The notes: a model not told the origin generated them from the sequence alone. DNA of 64,000 bases from an uncultured Bacteroidales bacterium (GCA_902792895.1 CADBBK010000002.1:106906-170905), one strand, 5' to 3'. Positions 26,140 to 38,443 are shown, counted from the first letter of the stretch. Numbers and translations: made by a program.

Positions 26140-29100
26140 ATGAGACATAACCGATTTATTCTCCTAATCACAGCCCTCATCGCCTGCGCCTGCCCGGCCC
26201 AGGCTCAACAGATGAATCGCCCCATCGGGCAATATCCTGGCAATCCCAGCGAGTATTACGGGCCCACACTGGTAAAAGACACCAGTTACCGCAATCTGGC
26301 ACTTCACCGCACCGTGTATCAGTCCTCGTGTTGGGACTACAACCTCACGTCACAACTGTTGACCGACGGTATCATTGATGAACATTATCCTGCTTGGCTC
26401 AATGTCACCACTCCTGACGGGCCGCTTCCTCCTCAGAAGCGCGAGGCTTGTCTCGATGGCAACGAGTGGACGAGCAATATTATCATGGGAAGCGATACCT
26501 GGCTGCAATATGACTGGGAGAACATGAGCATCGACATCGACGAGGTGCAGATGGTGTGCAGCATGGCCTATCGGGAGGATGCGCCAACGGGATTCAAAAT
26601 CAGGTTGCTCACATCTAAAGACGGCAAAAAATGGAAAGTGGCTGATGAATGGAAAGGAGACTCGTTGCCTGGACAGCCATCATGGCAGCGTGTGCACAGC
26701 GATCCCAATAAGAACTCGGGCAGCGACCTGCTACCCACCCGCAACATCGACCACACATTCCACATCAAGCGAGGGCAACTACAGGGATTATTAGAATTAC
26801 TTCATGGTTCACACATGAAATTGGAACTGATCACTCCCGCTGCCGTCCACTGGACGATTACCGAGTTGCGAATGCGCAAGGCGGGGCAGCGAGCCACGGG
26901 CATACTGCCCTCAGAGCACTTCATGAGCGCCTGGCGCAGCCTGGGCAGCAGCAATGAGTGGGTTACCGTGGACTTGGGATCGATTGCCACTATAGAGGAT
27001 ATCCACATCTACGGCATTAATTATCCTGGCAAATGGAGCGTTCAAGTGAGTGACGATAACAAGCACTGGAGCAGCCATTTTCCCATTGATGACAAAGATC
27101 TCAACAAAAAACACGCAACCATGGTCTTTCTCAACACGCATCAAGTGACAGGGAGATATGTGCGCATCAACATGACCGAACCCAGTAGCAACGGACTGCC
27201 TTTCTGCCTGAAAGAGGTGGTCGTTAATGGTAGAGGAGGTATGACTTCCCAACCTGGTAGCAGACCTAGCTGGAACAATGGCAAGTGGCTACTGAATGGT
27301 GGTGACTGGCAGCTGAAGCGGGCTTCGCACCATAATGCCAAGCCTCTTGTGGCCACGGTGCCGGCCACGGTATTGTCGAGTTACGTCAATGCAGGGGCGC
27401 TGCCCGACATGAACCACGACGATAACCTGATGCTGGCCTCGGAGTCGTTCTTTAACGGGGATTTCATCTACACGAGACAATTTGACCTGCCCGTGGAGAT
27501 GCAGGGCAAGCGTGTTTTCCTCAACTTTGACGGCATCAACTGGAAAGCCGTGGTGACGCTTAACGGCACTGACCTGGGACGCATCGAGGGCGCCTTCAAG
27601 CGAGGCAAATTTGACATCACGCCCTACCTCAAGGAAAAAGGCAACGAGTTACAGGTGCTCATCATCGCCAATGCCAATCCTGGAGGCGTGAAGGTCAAGA
27701 CCGAGAAGAATACCGACTTCAACGGCGGCATCCTCGGTGCCGATAACCCCACGTTCCATGCCACCATCGGCTGGGACTGGATTTCGACCATCCGCGGTCG
27801 TGATATCGGCATTTGGGACGACGTATACCTCACATCATCAAGTGACGTGACCGTGAGCGATCCCATCGTGACGACCACACTGGCCGAAAACGACACACTC
27901 GCTACCATGACGCCAGCCGTGATGCTCACTAATCATAGCGACCACGCTGTAACAGGAACGCTGCACGGTCATATAGGTGACATTTGTTTTGAGAAGCAAG
28001 TAACCCTTGCTGCAGGAGAAGGGATTGAAGAGTCTTTTAATCCTAATGAATTCCCTCAGCTTAAGAATCAGCCAATGCGCTTGTGGTGGCCCAACGGCTA
28101 TGGAGAACCCTACTTGTATGATGCCAGTTTCTCGTTCACGGTTAATAGCGTGCAGAGCGATGCTGTCAACTACAAGGCGGGCATCCGCGAGGTGAAGACC
28201 GTTGACAAGGACACCAAATTGCGGATTTACATCAACAACCGACGCCTTATACCGCTGGGCGGCAACTGGGCCTTCAGCGAGAACAACCTGAACTACCGTG
28301 GCAGGGAGTTTGACGCTGCAGTGCGCCACCACAAGGAGATGAATTATAACATGATTCGCAACTGGGTGGGCATGACCGGCGACAAGGAATTCTATGAAGC
28401 CTGTGACCGCTACGGCATTATGGTGTGGCAGGACTTTTGGCTGGCTAACCCCGCAGACGGCCCCGACCCCAATGACGAGACGATGTTTATGGATAACGCC
28501 CGTGACTTTGTGCTGAAAATCCGCAACCATCCGTGCATCGGCATCTACTGCGGACGTAACGAGGGTTATCCTCCCAAGACGCTTGACGATGGACTGCGTG
28601 ATGCCGTTGCTCGCTTGCATCCCGGACTTGACTACATCTCCAGTTCGGCTGATGATGGCGTGAGCGGACACGGGCCCTATTGGGCTATTAGTGCCAAAGA
28701 GTATTTCGAGAAGCAGACGGGCAAACTGCACACCGAGCGTGGTATGCCCAACGTGATGACCTATGAGGGTTTGAGCCGCACGCTTGAAGCCGAACATCTG
28801 TGGCCGCAGAACATCTACTGGGGCCGCCATGACTACACGATGGAAGGTGCCCAGCGCGGAGCCTCGTTCAACCAACTCATTGCTGAGAATTTTGGTGAGT
28901 CGACATCGGCTCAAGAGTTCTGCGAATGGGCGCAGTGGATCAACTATGAGGGCTATCGGGCTATGTACGAGAGTGGAAGCAGTGACCGCATGGGACTGCT
29001 CATCTGGATGAGCCATCCCTGCTGGCCGTCGATGGTGTGGCAGACATACGACTACTACCTGGAACCCACGGCAGCCTACTATGGTGTGAAGCATGCTTGT

Positions 29101-29682
29101 GAGCCGCTACATGTTCAATGGAACCCCGTGACCAACCATGTTGAAATCGTTAACCGTTCGGCTGGACATCAGCAGGGTACAGTTAAGGCATCGGTTATTG
29201 ACTTGAACGGAAAAACATTGTGGGAACAGGTTCAAGGCTATGTTTGTGACGAGGACATGACGCTTGAAATGATGCAGGTGGAAGTGCCTCAAGTAATTGC
29301 AGGCGCTTATTTCCTGCGGTTGACATTGACAGATGACAAGGGCCATGAATGCTCAACAAACGATTATGTGAATACGACCATTGAGGGTAATCGCACCTCG
29401 TTGCATGACATGAGACATGCCCAATTAAGCGCAACAAGCAATGGCAAGTGCATCACGTTGGCCAATAATAGCAATGTTCCGGCTGTGATGATTCGTCTGA
29501 ACCTCAAGGGCGCCGACGGGGAGCAGATTCTTCCTGTCATCTATAGCGACAACTACTTCCACTTGATGCCAGGCGAGAGCCGCACCATCGGCATTGAATG
29601 GAAAAATGAAGACACCCGAGGCTGCAAGCCTGTTGTTGAAATCAGCGGCATGAACGTGCTTAAAACAACGATTGGATTATGA
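26140..29682 (+). CDS. GH2-family glycosidase with two discoidin-like domains
   Basis: A 1180-residue exported enzyme. Residues 1-22 are a signal sequence; LIAC at 13-16 could also act as a lipobox. Two F5/8-type C (discoidin-like) carbohydrate-binding domains follow (about 50-175 and 250-370), then a GH2 sugar-binding domain (about 390-560), an immunoglobulin-like domain and a TIM barrel (about 700-960). The acid/base candidate is E808 in GRNEG; E866 in HTERG is the likely nucleophile. Similarity is to the beta-mannosidase/exo-beta-glucosaminidase branch, but the substrate cannot be fixed from sequence. The stop overlaps the start of the GH3 gene (ATGA), so the two are translated together and probably act on the same glycan. 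Confidence 0.85.
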   Translation: MRHNRFILLITALIACACPAQAQQMNRPIGQYPGNPSEYYGPTLVKDTSYRNLALHRTVYQSSCWDYNLTSQLLTDGIIDEHYPAWLNVTTPDGPLPPQKREACLDGNEWTSNIIMGSDTWLQYDWENMSIDIDEVQMVCSMAYREDAPTGFKIRLLTSKDGKKWKVADEWKGDSLPGQPSWQRVHSDPNKNSGSDLLPTRNIDHTFHIKRGQLQGLLELLHGSHMKLELITPAAVHWTITELRMRKAGQRATGILPSEHFMSAWRSLGSSNEWVTVDLGSIATIEDIHIYGINYPGKWSVQVSDDNKHWSSHFPIDDKDLNKKHATMVFLNTHQVTGRYVRINMTEPSSNGLPFCLKEVVVNGRGGMTSQPGSRPSWNNGKWLLNGGDWQLKRASHHNAKPLVATVPATVLSSYVNAGALPDMNHDDNLMLASESFFNGDFIYTRQFDLPVEMQGKRVFLNFDGINWKAVVTLNGTDLGRIEGAFKRGKFDITPYLKEKGNELQVLIIANANPGGVKVKTEKNTDFNGGILGADNPTFHATIGWDWISTIRGRDIGIWDDVYLTSSSDVTVSDPIVTTTLAENDTLATMTPAVMLTNHSDHAVTGTLHGHIGDICFEKQVTLAAGEGIEESFNPNEFPQLKNQPMRLWWPNGYGEPYLYDASFSFTVNSVQSDAVNYKAGIREVKTVDKDTKLRIYINNRRLIPLGGNWAFSENNLNYRGREFDAAVRHHKEMNYNMIRNWVGMTGDKEFYEACDRYGIMVWQDFWLANPADGPDPNDETMFMDNARDFVLKIRNHPCIGIYCGRNEGYPPKTLDDGLRDAVARLHPGLDYISSSADDGVSGHGPYWAISAKEYFEKQTGKLHTERGMPNVMTYEGLSRTLEAEHLWPQNIYWGRHDYTMEGAQRGASFNQLIAENFGESTSAQEFCEWAQWINYEGYRAMYESGSSDRMGLLIWMSHPCWPSMVWQTYDYYLEPTAAYYGVKHACEPLHVQWNPVTNHVEIVNRSAGHQQGTVKASVIDLNGKTLWEQVQGYVCDEDMTLEMMQVEVPQVIAGAYFLRLTLTDDKGHECSTNDYVNTTIEGNRTSLHDMRHAQLSATSNGKCITLANNSNVPAVMIRLNLKGADGEQILPVIYSDNYFHLMPGESRTIGIEWKNEDTRGCKPVVEISGMNVLKTTIGL

Positions 29683-31736
29683 TGAAACGACTTCTCATAT
29701 CGGGATTATTGCTATTGTCATTGACAATGGCTGCAGCGACTAAATTTCCATATCAAGACGCCAGTTTGCACCCCTCAGTACGCGCCCAGGATTTGCTTTC
29801 ACGCATGACGCTTGAGGAAAAAGTAGGGCAGTTGGTTTGTCTTATGGGCTGGGATTCCTACGTGAGAAGTGGCAATAAGGTGGCCGTCAGCGACAAATTC
29901 CGCCACGAGATAGACAGCCTGCACGTGGGCATGTACTGGGCGGTATTCCGTGCCGACCCGTGGACGCAGAAGACCCTTGACAATGGCCTGAATCCCGCTC
30001 TGGCGGCCGAAGCAGCTAATGCCATGCAATGCTATGCCATCGAGCACTCACGGCTGGGCATTCCCATTTTCCTGGCTGAGGAAGCCCCCCACGGCCACAT
30101 GGCCATCGGGACAACCGTGTTCCCCACTGGACTGGGCATGGCAGCGACATGGAATCCCGGCTTGGTGCAGCAGGAGGGAAAAGTAATCGGCAAGGAAATC
30201 AGGCTGCAAGGCGGGCACATCAGTTACGGGCCCGTGCTGGACTTGGCGCGAGATCCGCGCTGGTCACGCGTCGAGGAGACAATGGGCGAAGATCCCTACC
30301 TGACCGAGGAAATGGGCGCCGCAATGGTTGACGGCCTGGGAGGTGGTGACTTATCACTGCCCTACTCGACCATCGCGACGTTGAAGCACTTTATCGCATA
30401 CGGCACTACCGAAGGTGGTCAAAACGGCGCGCGCAGCATCGTCGGGCCCAGGGAACTGCTCCAAGTGTTCCTGCAACCATTCAGACGTGTGATCAGCGCT
30501 GGAGCCTTGTCGGTGATGACCTCCTATAACTCGCTGGACGGTGTGCCCTGCACATCCAACCGCCAGTTGCTCACCGACGTGCTGCGCGGTGAGTGGTTGT
30601 TTGACCGCGGTATCGTCGTGAGCGACCTCTTCAGCATCGATGGCCTCAAGGGTATCCATCACACGGCTGCCAACTACCAGGAGGCCGCTATGCAGGCATT
30701 ACTGGCCGGTGTTGACGTGGATTTGGGCGGAAACTGCTATTATGATCTTATCGAGGCCGTTAAAAACGGAAAAGTAAAGGAAGCAGCGCTCGATCAAGCC
30801 GTGAAGCGGGTACTGAGGTTGAAATTTGAGATGGGCCTTTTTGAGAATCCCTATGTCAATGCTAAAACTGCTCAAAAGGAAGTCAATAACACGGCCGCTG
30901 TTGCTACAGCCAAACAAGCAGCACTGGAATCCATCACCCTGCTTAAGAACGATGGTACATTGCCTTTGAGCAAAAATGTAAAAGTTGCCGTTGTCGGGCC
31001 TAATGCCGATAACGTCTATAACCTATTGGGCGACTATACTGCCCCTCAGGCCGACGGCAAGGTGGTTACTGTCTATAACGGTATTAAGGCGATGCTTGGC
31101 GAAGCCAATTGCGTGTATGCCAAGGGGTGTGCCGTGCGTGACACCCTGGACTGTGACATTCATGCGGCAGTCAATGCTGCCATGCAGGCCGATGTGGTGA
31201 TTGCCGTGGTGGGCGGTTCATCGGCAAGAGATTTCAAAACCTCCTACGAGGACACGGGTGCTGCTACTGCCGAGCAAAAGTTCATCAGCGATATGGAGTG
31301 CGGCGAGGGCTTTGACCGCGCCACGCTGGACCTGTTGGGACGCCAGATTGAATTGCTTGAAGCTTTAAAGAAAACGGGCAAACCGCTCGTGGTTGTCTAT
31401 ATCGAGGGACGGCCTCTCAACAAGAACTGGGCCGATGAAAATGCCAACGCCCTGCTCACCGCTTATTATCCCGGCGAGCAAGGCGGTAGCGCCATTGCCG
31501 ATGTGCTGTTCGGCGACTATAACCCAGCCGGAAGGCTTCCCGTGAGCGTACCGCGCCATGTGGGACAACTGCCCGTCTATTACAACAAGCCCGCACCAGC
31601 AGCCCATGACTATGTGGATATGTCAGCCAAGCCACTCTACCCCTTCGGTTACGGCTTGAGTTACACCACGTTTGAGTACAGCGACCTCACCGTGACAGGG
31701 CTTGACGCGACATTCAAGTTCGGTTGTACAACCTGA
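29679..31736 (+). CDS. GH3-family beta-glycosidase, C-terminal domain lost by frameshift
   Basis: 685 residues with a signal peptide (1-20). The N-terminal TIM barrel and the alpha/beta sandwich of GH3 enzymes are present; the nucleophile is D316 in GIVVSD. The C-terminal fibronectin-III-like domain starts (PLYPFGYGLSYTTFEYSDL) but ends after about 20 residues with FGCTT and a TGA. The missing end continues in another frame from about 31725 (SSVVQPERQLMAFKRITL) to 31935. About 30 residues appear deleted, with a length not divisible by three. The catalytic domains are intact, so the truncated enzyme may still work or may be unstable. It is coupled to the GH2 gene by an ATGA overlap. Confidence 0.85.
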   Translation: MMKRLLISGLLLLSLTMAAATKFPYQDASLHPSVRAQDLLSRMTLEEKVGQLVCLMGWDSYVRSGNKVAVSDKFRHEIDSLHVGMYWAVFRADPWTQKTLDNGLNPALAAEAANAMQCYAIEHSRLGIPIFLAEEAPHGHMAIGTTVFPTGLGMAATWNPGLVQQEGKVIGKEIRLQGGHISYGPVLDLARDPRWSRVEETMGEDPYLTEEMGAAMVDGLGGGDLSLPYSTIATLKHFIAYGTTEGGQNGARSIVGPRELLQVFLQPFRRVISAGALSVMTSYNSLDGVPCTSNRQLLTDVLRGEWLFDRGIVVSDLFSIDGLKGIHHTAANYQEAAMQALLAGVDVDLGGNCYYDLIEAVKNGKVKEAALDQAVKRVLRLKFEMGLFENPYVNAKTAQKEVNNTAAVATAKQAALESITLLKNDGTLPLSKNVKVAVVGPNADNVYNLLGDYTAPQADGKVVTVYNGIKAMLGEANCVYAKGCAVRDTLDCDIHAAVNAAMQADVVIAVVGGSSARDFKTSYEDTGAATAEQKFISDMECGEGFDRATLDLLGRQIELLEALKKTGKPLVVVYIEGRPLNKNWADENANALLTAYYPGEQGGSAIADVLFGDYNPAGRLPVSVPRHVGQLPVYYNKPAPAAHDYVDMSAKPLYPFGYGLSYTTFEYSDLTVTGLDATFKFGCTT

Positions 31737-31935
31737 GCGCCAACTCATGGCCTTTAAGCGAATTACACTCGAACCAGGCGAAACTCGCCAAGTGACACTT
31801 GACCTTGATTATGGTGACCTGGCCATCGTTGATGCCAAAATGGAATGGACCGTGGAGCCCGGCACTTATCAGATTCTTATCGGGCCATCAAGCAGCGACA
31901 TCCGCCTGAAAGGGAAAACTACTATCCCTAATTGA
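31725..31935 (+). pseudogene. Out-of-frame remnant of the GH3 fibronectin-III-like domain
   Basis: About 70 codons in a frame different from the GH3 gene encode SSVVQPERQLMAFKRITL and a run ending SSSDIRLKGKTTIPN, the standard C-terminal end of GH3 enzymes. It has no own start of note and is followed by a terminator hairpin. It is the detached tail of the gene at 29679. Confidence 0.8.
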
Positions 31936-31970
31936 AACGAAATGCCATCGTTTGAGCATTGCTGAGGTGC

Positions 31971-31996
31971 TGCCAAATTTTAAACTTTTGGCATTT
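31971..31996 (+). terminator. Probable terminator of the GH2-GH3 operon
   Basis: TGCCAAA (31971-31977) pairs with TTTGGCA (31987-31993), followed by TTTCT. It lies 35 bases after the end of the GH3 remnant. Confidence 0.45.
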
Positions 31997-32042
31997 CTAT
32001 GTGTCTAAAAAGTAGAATAATAACCATTAAAATCGACGCATT

Positions 32043-32576
32043 ATGAAACTAGAAGAATCATACAACCTGAGCCGAGATAAATGGTTTGATAGAATCAAGG
32101 GCGAGTGTCGGTCACAAGCAATAAAGGGACTCTGCTTGGCAGCGATGATCTTGCTCGTTTTCATAGTCATCAAGGTTACTTGGCCAGATTCAGAACTTAG
32201 AGTTGTTACCATCTGCTTGACATTCGTTGGTTGTCTTGCTTCCGGCTGGATGGTTGTAAACAATCTTTGGTTTCTCCTGAGGCTGGACAGACTAGACACT
32301 CCTGAGCAACTGTTGCACTGGTATCAAAGGAGGTTCAACTATGATCGAACGGCCGCTTACCTTGCTATGTTGGGAGTTATAATTTTCGATCCGATTTTGT
32401 GGTTCGATATTTTCAATTTTGATTGGACTTTGATTGTCTTGAGATTGGCGCCCGAGGTCGGAATCATTGCATTGTTGATATTCTCCTACTTTAATGATGA
32501 TACATTAGATAAATTTATAACTCGCCGCGACGAGGAGATTTTCGACCGACTGGAAGAACTTGCTGATGAGAAATAA
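32043..32576 (+). CDS. Hypothetical inner-membrane protein, four helices
   Basis: A 177-residue protein of unrecognised family. Hydrophobic segments lie at about 25-45, 55-78, 104-122 and 128-148, arranged as two hairpins. A 25-residue polar linker (DRLDTPEQLLHWYQRRFNYD) separates the pairs, and there is a charged C-terminal tail (ITRRDEEIFDRLEELADEK). The codons are more A/T-rich than in neighbouring genes. It has its own terminator, so it is probably a single-gene unit. No function is proposed. Confidence 0.65.
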   Translation: MKLEESYNLSRDKWFDRIKGECRSQAIKGLCLAAMILLVFIVIKVTWPDSELRVVTICLTFVGCLASGWMVVNNLWFLLRLDRLDTPEQLLHWYQRRFNYDRTAAYLAMLGVIIFDPILWFDIFNFDWTLIVLRLAPEVGIIALLIFSYFNDDTLDKFITRRDEEIFDRLEELADEK

Positions 32577-32596
32577 AACCGTATTCTTGAGCATAC

Positions 32597-32640
32597 GCGG
32601 TTGATTGCCCCCACCTGGGGAGTAATCAACCGCTGTTTTT
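32597..32640 (+). terminator. Intrinsic terminator after the four-helix membrane protein
   Basis: GCGGTTGATT pairs with AATCAACCGC and the inner CCCC with GGGG (32597-32633), followed by TGTTTTT. Confidence 0.7.
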
Positions 32641-32724
32641 GTGATATGAACGATAAACTGAAAACATGTGTAGGAAAGCGCCGAATTAAATCAACAATAA
32701 ATGAAAATTAAGCGAAATAATCGC

Positions 32725-32732
32725 TACCTTTG
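32725..32732 (+). promoter_or_regulatory. Promoter -7 box for the methyltransferase gene
   Basis: TACCTTTG, an exact TAnnTTTG match, 49 bases before the ATG at 32781. Confidence 0.5.
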
Positions 32733-32780
32733 TTCGTGAGTTTATAACGATGAATCAGTAATCTGAAAGAGAATAGGCAA

Positions 32781-33536
32781 ATGGATATAACACAATCTTT
32801 CTACGATGATATGGCCTCTCAATACGAGAAGCTTTTTCTTGATTGGCAATCAACGACTCATGAGCAGGCTGCAATACTGGACCGGATTTTTAAGGATAAT
32901 GGCCTAGACATAAACGCCCATGTGCTTGACTGTGCCTGCGGGATTGGAACGCAGTCCGTTGGATTGGCTGCTCTTGGTTATCACGTTTCGGCATCCGACA
33001 TTAGCGACGGTGAACTGGCCGAAGCGATGGTCAAAGCTAAAGATAACGCTGTTCAGATTAACTTTAAACACGCTGATTTCCGCAATTTGTCGGAGGTGTT
33101 TCCAGAACCGTTCGACATCGTTATTGCCATGGACAATGCCTTGCCTCACATGCTAACTAGAACCGATCTGGAATCGGCAATCAAGAGCATTGTGGGACAG
33201 ACCAAAGACGGTGGTATTTTTGTTGCCAGCATCCGCGACTATGACAGCCTTTTGAAGAAAAAGCCGTCATACTCTCCACCCTATATCCACAAGACGGATA
33301 AAGGCCAACGGGTATCTTTTCAGACGTGGGTTTGGGATGATGAATGTTATCACCTTATTCAATACATCATCGATGATGAGGAATCGCTCCAGATAAGCAA
33401 GTTTGAATGTGACTACAGAGCCATCCGTCAGGGTGAACTCACACAGTTGCTTCTCGCCAATGGTTGTAGCAAGGTTACTTGGATACCTCCGGAGGATTCC
33501 GGCTTTTATCAGCCTATTGTAATTGCGAGGAAATAG
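32781..33536 (+). CDS. Class I SAM-dependent methyltransferase
   Basis: A 251-residue methyltransferase. The SAM-binding motif I is VLDCACGIGT (48-57), followed by the acidic residue at the end of strand 2 (SASDIS, 70-75) and motif IV (DIVIAMDNALPHM, about 111-123). The layout resembles small-molecule N-methyltransferases, but the substrate is unknown. It stands alone between its own promoter and a terminator hairpin and converges on mutB. No neighbouring biosynthetic gene suggests a pathway. Confidence 0.8.
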   Translation: MDITQSFYDDMASQYEKLFLDWQSTTHEQAAILDRIFKDNGLDINAHVLDCACGIGTQSVGLAALGYHVSASDISDGELAEAMVKAKDNAVQINFKHADFRNLSEVFPEPFDIVIAMDNALPHMLTRTDLESAIKSIVGQTKDGGIFVASIRDYDSLLKKKPSYSPPYIHKTDKGQRVSFQTWVWDDECYHLIQYIIDDEESLQISKFECDYRAIRQGELTQLLLANGCSKVTWIPPEDSGFYQPIVIARK

Positions 33537-33568
33537 TTGGCACCGTTATTATACTATCTCAAAATCAA

Positions 33569-33598
33569 GAGCGCCGTGACGTGGATGTCGCGGCGCTC
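33569..33598. terminator. Hairpin shared by the convergent methyltransferase and mutB genes
   Basis: GAGCGCCGTGAC pairs with GTCGCGGCGCTC around a 6-base loop. On the minus strand it is followed by TTGATTTTG, and on the plus strand by no strong T run. It probably serves both gene ends, better for mutB. Confidence 0.55.
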
Positions 33599-33640
33599 TC
33601 GTATCAAATAGAATAATGTGTCAAACTCAGACTACGGGAA

Positions 33641-35779
<2,139 letters not shown>

Positions 35780-35789
35780 AGTCGTCTCG

Positions 35790-37634
35790 TCATTTTAAAA
35801 GTTTAGCGTTGAAGGCTTTTAACGTAGCAAGCACGTTGGTGCGCACATTGATGAAGTTGGTAATGCCCATAGCCTTGAATTCGTCGGTCTCGGGACCTGC
35901 GAGTACGAGCTCGGCACGGCCGTTGAGTTCCTTCACAGCCTCGGGGATGAGGGCGGCATACTCGTCGTCACTGGAGCAGAGCACGACAACGTCGGCATTC
36001 TTCTCCATTGCGGCATCCATACCCTCCTTGACGGTCTTGAAACCGTTGTTGTCGATGAGCTCATAGCCAGCGCAAGCGAAGAAGTTGTCGCTGAACTGGG
36101 CACGGGCCAGACGCATAGCCAGGTTGCCGATGGTGAGCATGAACACCTTGGGCGTGTTGGCAGCATGCTCGGTTGCAAGGCGAACCTCCTCGAACTGCTC
36201 GGCCAGACGCTTGGTGTTGAGCTTCACGGCACCCTCAGCCTCCTCGTGGTTGCAGCCGCAGTGGCAGCAGCAAGCCTCACGGGCATCAGCCTTGTCGGCG
36301 GCCTTCTCGGTGAAGTTGGGGAACTGGTTGGTGCCCAGCAACTGCTCACGGCGCTTAGCCACTTTGTCGAAGCGCTCCTTGGCGGTAGCGTTGACGGCAT
36401 TGATGACATCACCGCTCTCCAGAGCAGCCTTGAAACCGCCCTTGTCCTCCACATCGAGGAAGAGCTTCCAGCCCTGCTCAGCGAGGTTCTTGGTCAGCAT
36501 CTCCACATAGTAGGAACCGCCAGCGGGGTCAACGACCTTGTCGAGGTGGCTCTCTTCCTTGAGCAGAATCTGCTGGTTGCGGGCGATGCGCTCGCTGAAG
36601 TCATCGCTCTTCTGATAGGGAGCGTCAAACGGAGTTACAACGATTGAATCCACGCAAGCGAGTGCAGCGCTCATAGCCTCGGTCTGGCTGCGCAGCAGGT
36701 TCACGTAGCTGTCGTAAATCGTCTGGTTGAAGCGGCTGGTCTCGGCATTGACGTTCATCATGCACGAGTAGTCGTTAGCGGGATTGAACTGCTTCACGAT
36801 GAGTGCCCACAGCTCGCGTGCAGCACGGAACTTGGCAATCTCCATGAAGTAAACGGTCGAAACACCCATGTTGAACTTGATGCGGTTGGCCACCTCGTCG
36901 GCGCTGAAACCGGCCTCGGTCAGCATGGCCATCCACTCGGCACCCCAAGCCAGGGCATAACCCAGCTCCTGATAAATGTAGGCACCGGCGTTGTTCAATG
37001 CCAGCGAGTCAACGCTGAGCACGCGCAGGTGAGCGACGGGCTTCACGGCATTCATCAGCTCGGTGGCCATGGCAACGATGTCGCCGGGGAAGGGCTCACC
37101 GTGCTTGAATGTGCGCTTGAACGGGTTGAAGGTAATCGAGCCTACGAAGGTATCCTCGCAGCCTTTCTCCCTACAAAGCTCAACAAGTTCTTTTGCATAC
37201 TTGATAGCGCACTTGGGGCAGCACATGATGTTGATTTCACAGGCGGGAAGGTCGATGCCCTTAAAGAGCTCCTTCAGGTCCACATCACCATTGTGCATGT
37301 GGAAGCCAATCGAGTTGATACCCTTGTTCAGGATCTCGAGAGCCTTGGCATTGGCGGCCTGAACATCGTCGACAGCGATGTTCTGGCGCACCTTCCAGTC
37401 ATTGTTGTAGCGGGTTCCGCGAACATAGGGGAACTCACCGGGGAGTGATTTGGTTTGCTTCAGGTCAGCAATGTCCATGCTGCGATACAGCGGCTGAGCA
37501 TTGAAACCCTCGTTTGTCCGCCAAACCATTTTTTTCTCAAAGTCGGCCCCTTTCAGGTCAACCTCGGCCTTGGCACGCCACTCCTCAGGAGTGACAGGCG
37601 CGAATTGGTCGAACAATTTCTTTGTTTCTGCCAT
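35790..37634 (-). CDS. mutA: Methylmalonyl-CoA mutase small subunit
   Basis: A 614-residue partner of MutB. It has the same TIM-barrel plus flavodoxin-like layout but lacks the DxHxxG B12-binding motif, as expected for the non-catalytic subunit. Unusually, the linker between the two domains carries a dense metal-binding-like run, CCCHCGCNH (residues 455-463), just before the B12-like domain. I cannot say from memory whether close relatives share it. It is the first gene of mutAB. A TACTTTTG promoter box lies about 60 bases upstream. Confidence 0.93.
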   Translation of the reverse strand: MAETKKLFDQFAPVTPEEWRAKAEVDLKGADFEKKMVWRTNEGFNAQPLYRSMDIADLKQTKSLPGEFPYVRGTRYNNDWKVRQNIAVDDVQAANAKALEILNKGINSIGFHMHNGDVDLKELFKGIDLPACEINIMCCPKCAIKYAKELVELCREKGCEDTFVGSITFNPFKRTFKHGEPFPGDIVAMATELMNAVKPVAHLRVLSVDSLALNNAGAYIYQELGYALAWGAEWMAMLTEAGFSADEVANRIKFNMGVSTVYFMEIAKFRAARELWALIVKQFNPANDYSCMMNVNAETSRFNQTIYDSYVNLLRSQTEAMSAALACVDSIVVTPFDAPYQKSDDFSERIARNQQILLKEESHLDKVVDPAGGSYYVEMLTKNLAEQGWKLFLDVEDKGGFKAALESGDVINAVNATAKERFDKVAKRREQLLGTNQFPNFTEKAADKADAREACCCHCGCNHEEAEGAVKLNTKRLAEQFEEVRLATEHAANTPKVFMLTIGNLAMRLARAQFSDNFFACAGYELIDNNGFKTVKEGMDAAMEKNADVVVLCSSDDEYAALIPEAVKELNGRAELVLAGPETDEFKAMGITNFINVRTNVLATLKAFNAKLLK

Positions 37635-37694
37635 AAATTTGAATATTATATAGTAACCTTAAAAATATGATGTGTCACTGTTGATTCCAATCTG

Positions 37695-37702
37695 CAAAAG
37701 TA
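37695..37702 (-). promoter_or_regulatory. Promoter -7 box for mutAB
   Basis: Minus strand TACTTTTG, an exact TAnnTTTG match, 61 bases before the mutA ATG. No cobalamin riboswitch could be recognised in the leader. Confidence 0.45.
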
Positions 37703-37889
37703 CTAATATTTATTGAACTACGGCCCGTTCAGTGCCAATATTCATGAAAAAAAACGATTTTTGGAGTCCCGAAGGGCTTGAAAGACGATTTATCGGTATC
37801 ATGATGGGGATATTCAGTCAGAAATTGGTGGAAAAAAACGGCTCATCATTTTTTCTTGGACAGCTGTTGTCCATGTGGGCAAATTGAAT

Positions 37890-37897
37890 TACCTTTG
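37890..37897 (+). promoter_or_regulatory. Promoter -7 box for the ECF S-like gene
   Basis: TACCTTTG, an exact TAnnTTTG match, 28 bases before the ATG at 37925. The interval 37703-37889 shows no gene. Confidence 0.5.
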
Positions 37898-37924
37898 CAG
37901 TCAGACCAATAAAAGTTATCAAGT

Positions 37925-38443
37925 ATGGAAAGTAACGCTACTGCTATCAGATTGTATTCACTGGGGTGGCGCGAGATGCGCACCTATCTGTTCGCTGCGT
38001 TGTTTATTGCCGGCAACATCTTGCTGCCGCAGTTGTGCCATCTGTTCCCGCAAGGTGGCCTCATCCTGTTGCCCATCTATTTCTTCACGCTGATTGCTGC
38101 CTACAAGTTCGGTTTCCGCGTGGGACTGTTGACGGCCGTCCTCTCACCGCTGGTTAACTCATTGTTGTTCGGCATGCCTCCTGTTGCAGCGTTGCCCATC
38201 ATCATGGTCAAGGGCGTGCTGCTGGCTGCTGCCGCCTCGTGGATGGCCAGCAAGAGCAAGGGCGCCTCGTTGTTGGCACTCATTGGCGTGGTGTTGGCTT
38301 ATCAATTGGTGGGAGGTCTCATCGAATGGGCCATGACGGGCAGCCTGGCTAGCGCATTGCAGGATTGGAAACTGGGCTATCCCGGCATGATACTGCAGGC
38401 CGTGGGCGGTTGGCTGGTCATTAACCACCTGCTGCGCCGTTGA
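37925..38443 (+). CDS. Small integral membrane protein resembling an ECF transporter S component
   Basis: A 172-residue protein with about five or six hydrophobic helices from residue 20 onward and short loops. The overall look (alanine/leucine-rich helices, PxxNSLLFGMPP in the third helix region) resembles substrate-binding S components of energy-coupling-factor vitamin transporters. No ATPase or T component is adjacent, and the substrate is unknown. The gene converges on the DUF3667 gene with a 26-base gap. Confidence 0.55.
   Translation: MESNATAIRLYSLGWREMRTYLFAALFIAGNILLPQLCHLFPQGGLILLPIYFFTLIAAYKFGFRVGLLTAVLSPLVNSLLFGMPPVAALPIIMVKGVLLAAAASWMASKSKGASLLALIGVVLAYQLVGGLIEWAMTGSLASALQDWKLGYPGMILQAVGGWLVINHLLRR

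Noticed and set aside
27838-29094. 418-codon open frame opposite the GH2 gene
   Set aside because: Antisense shadow; the GH2 frame has catalytic motifs and continuous homology.
35790-37634. MutA as a second B12-dependent catalytic subunit
   Set aside because: The B12-binding DxHxxG motif is absent; it is the normal non-catalytic subunit.
37635-37924. Cobalamin riboswitch ahead of mutAB
   Set aside because: I could not find the conserved B12-box or the expected helices; only a promoter box is supported.
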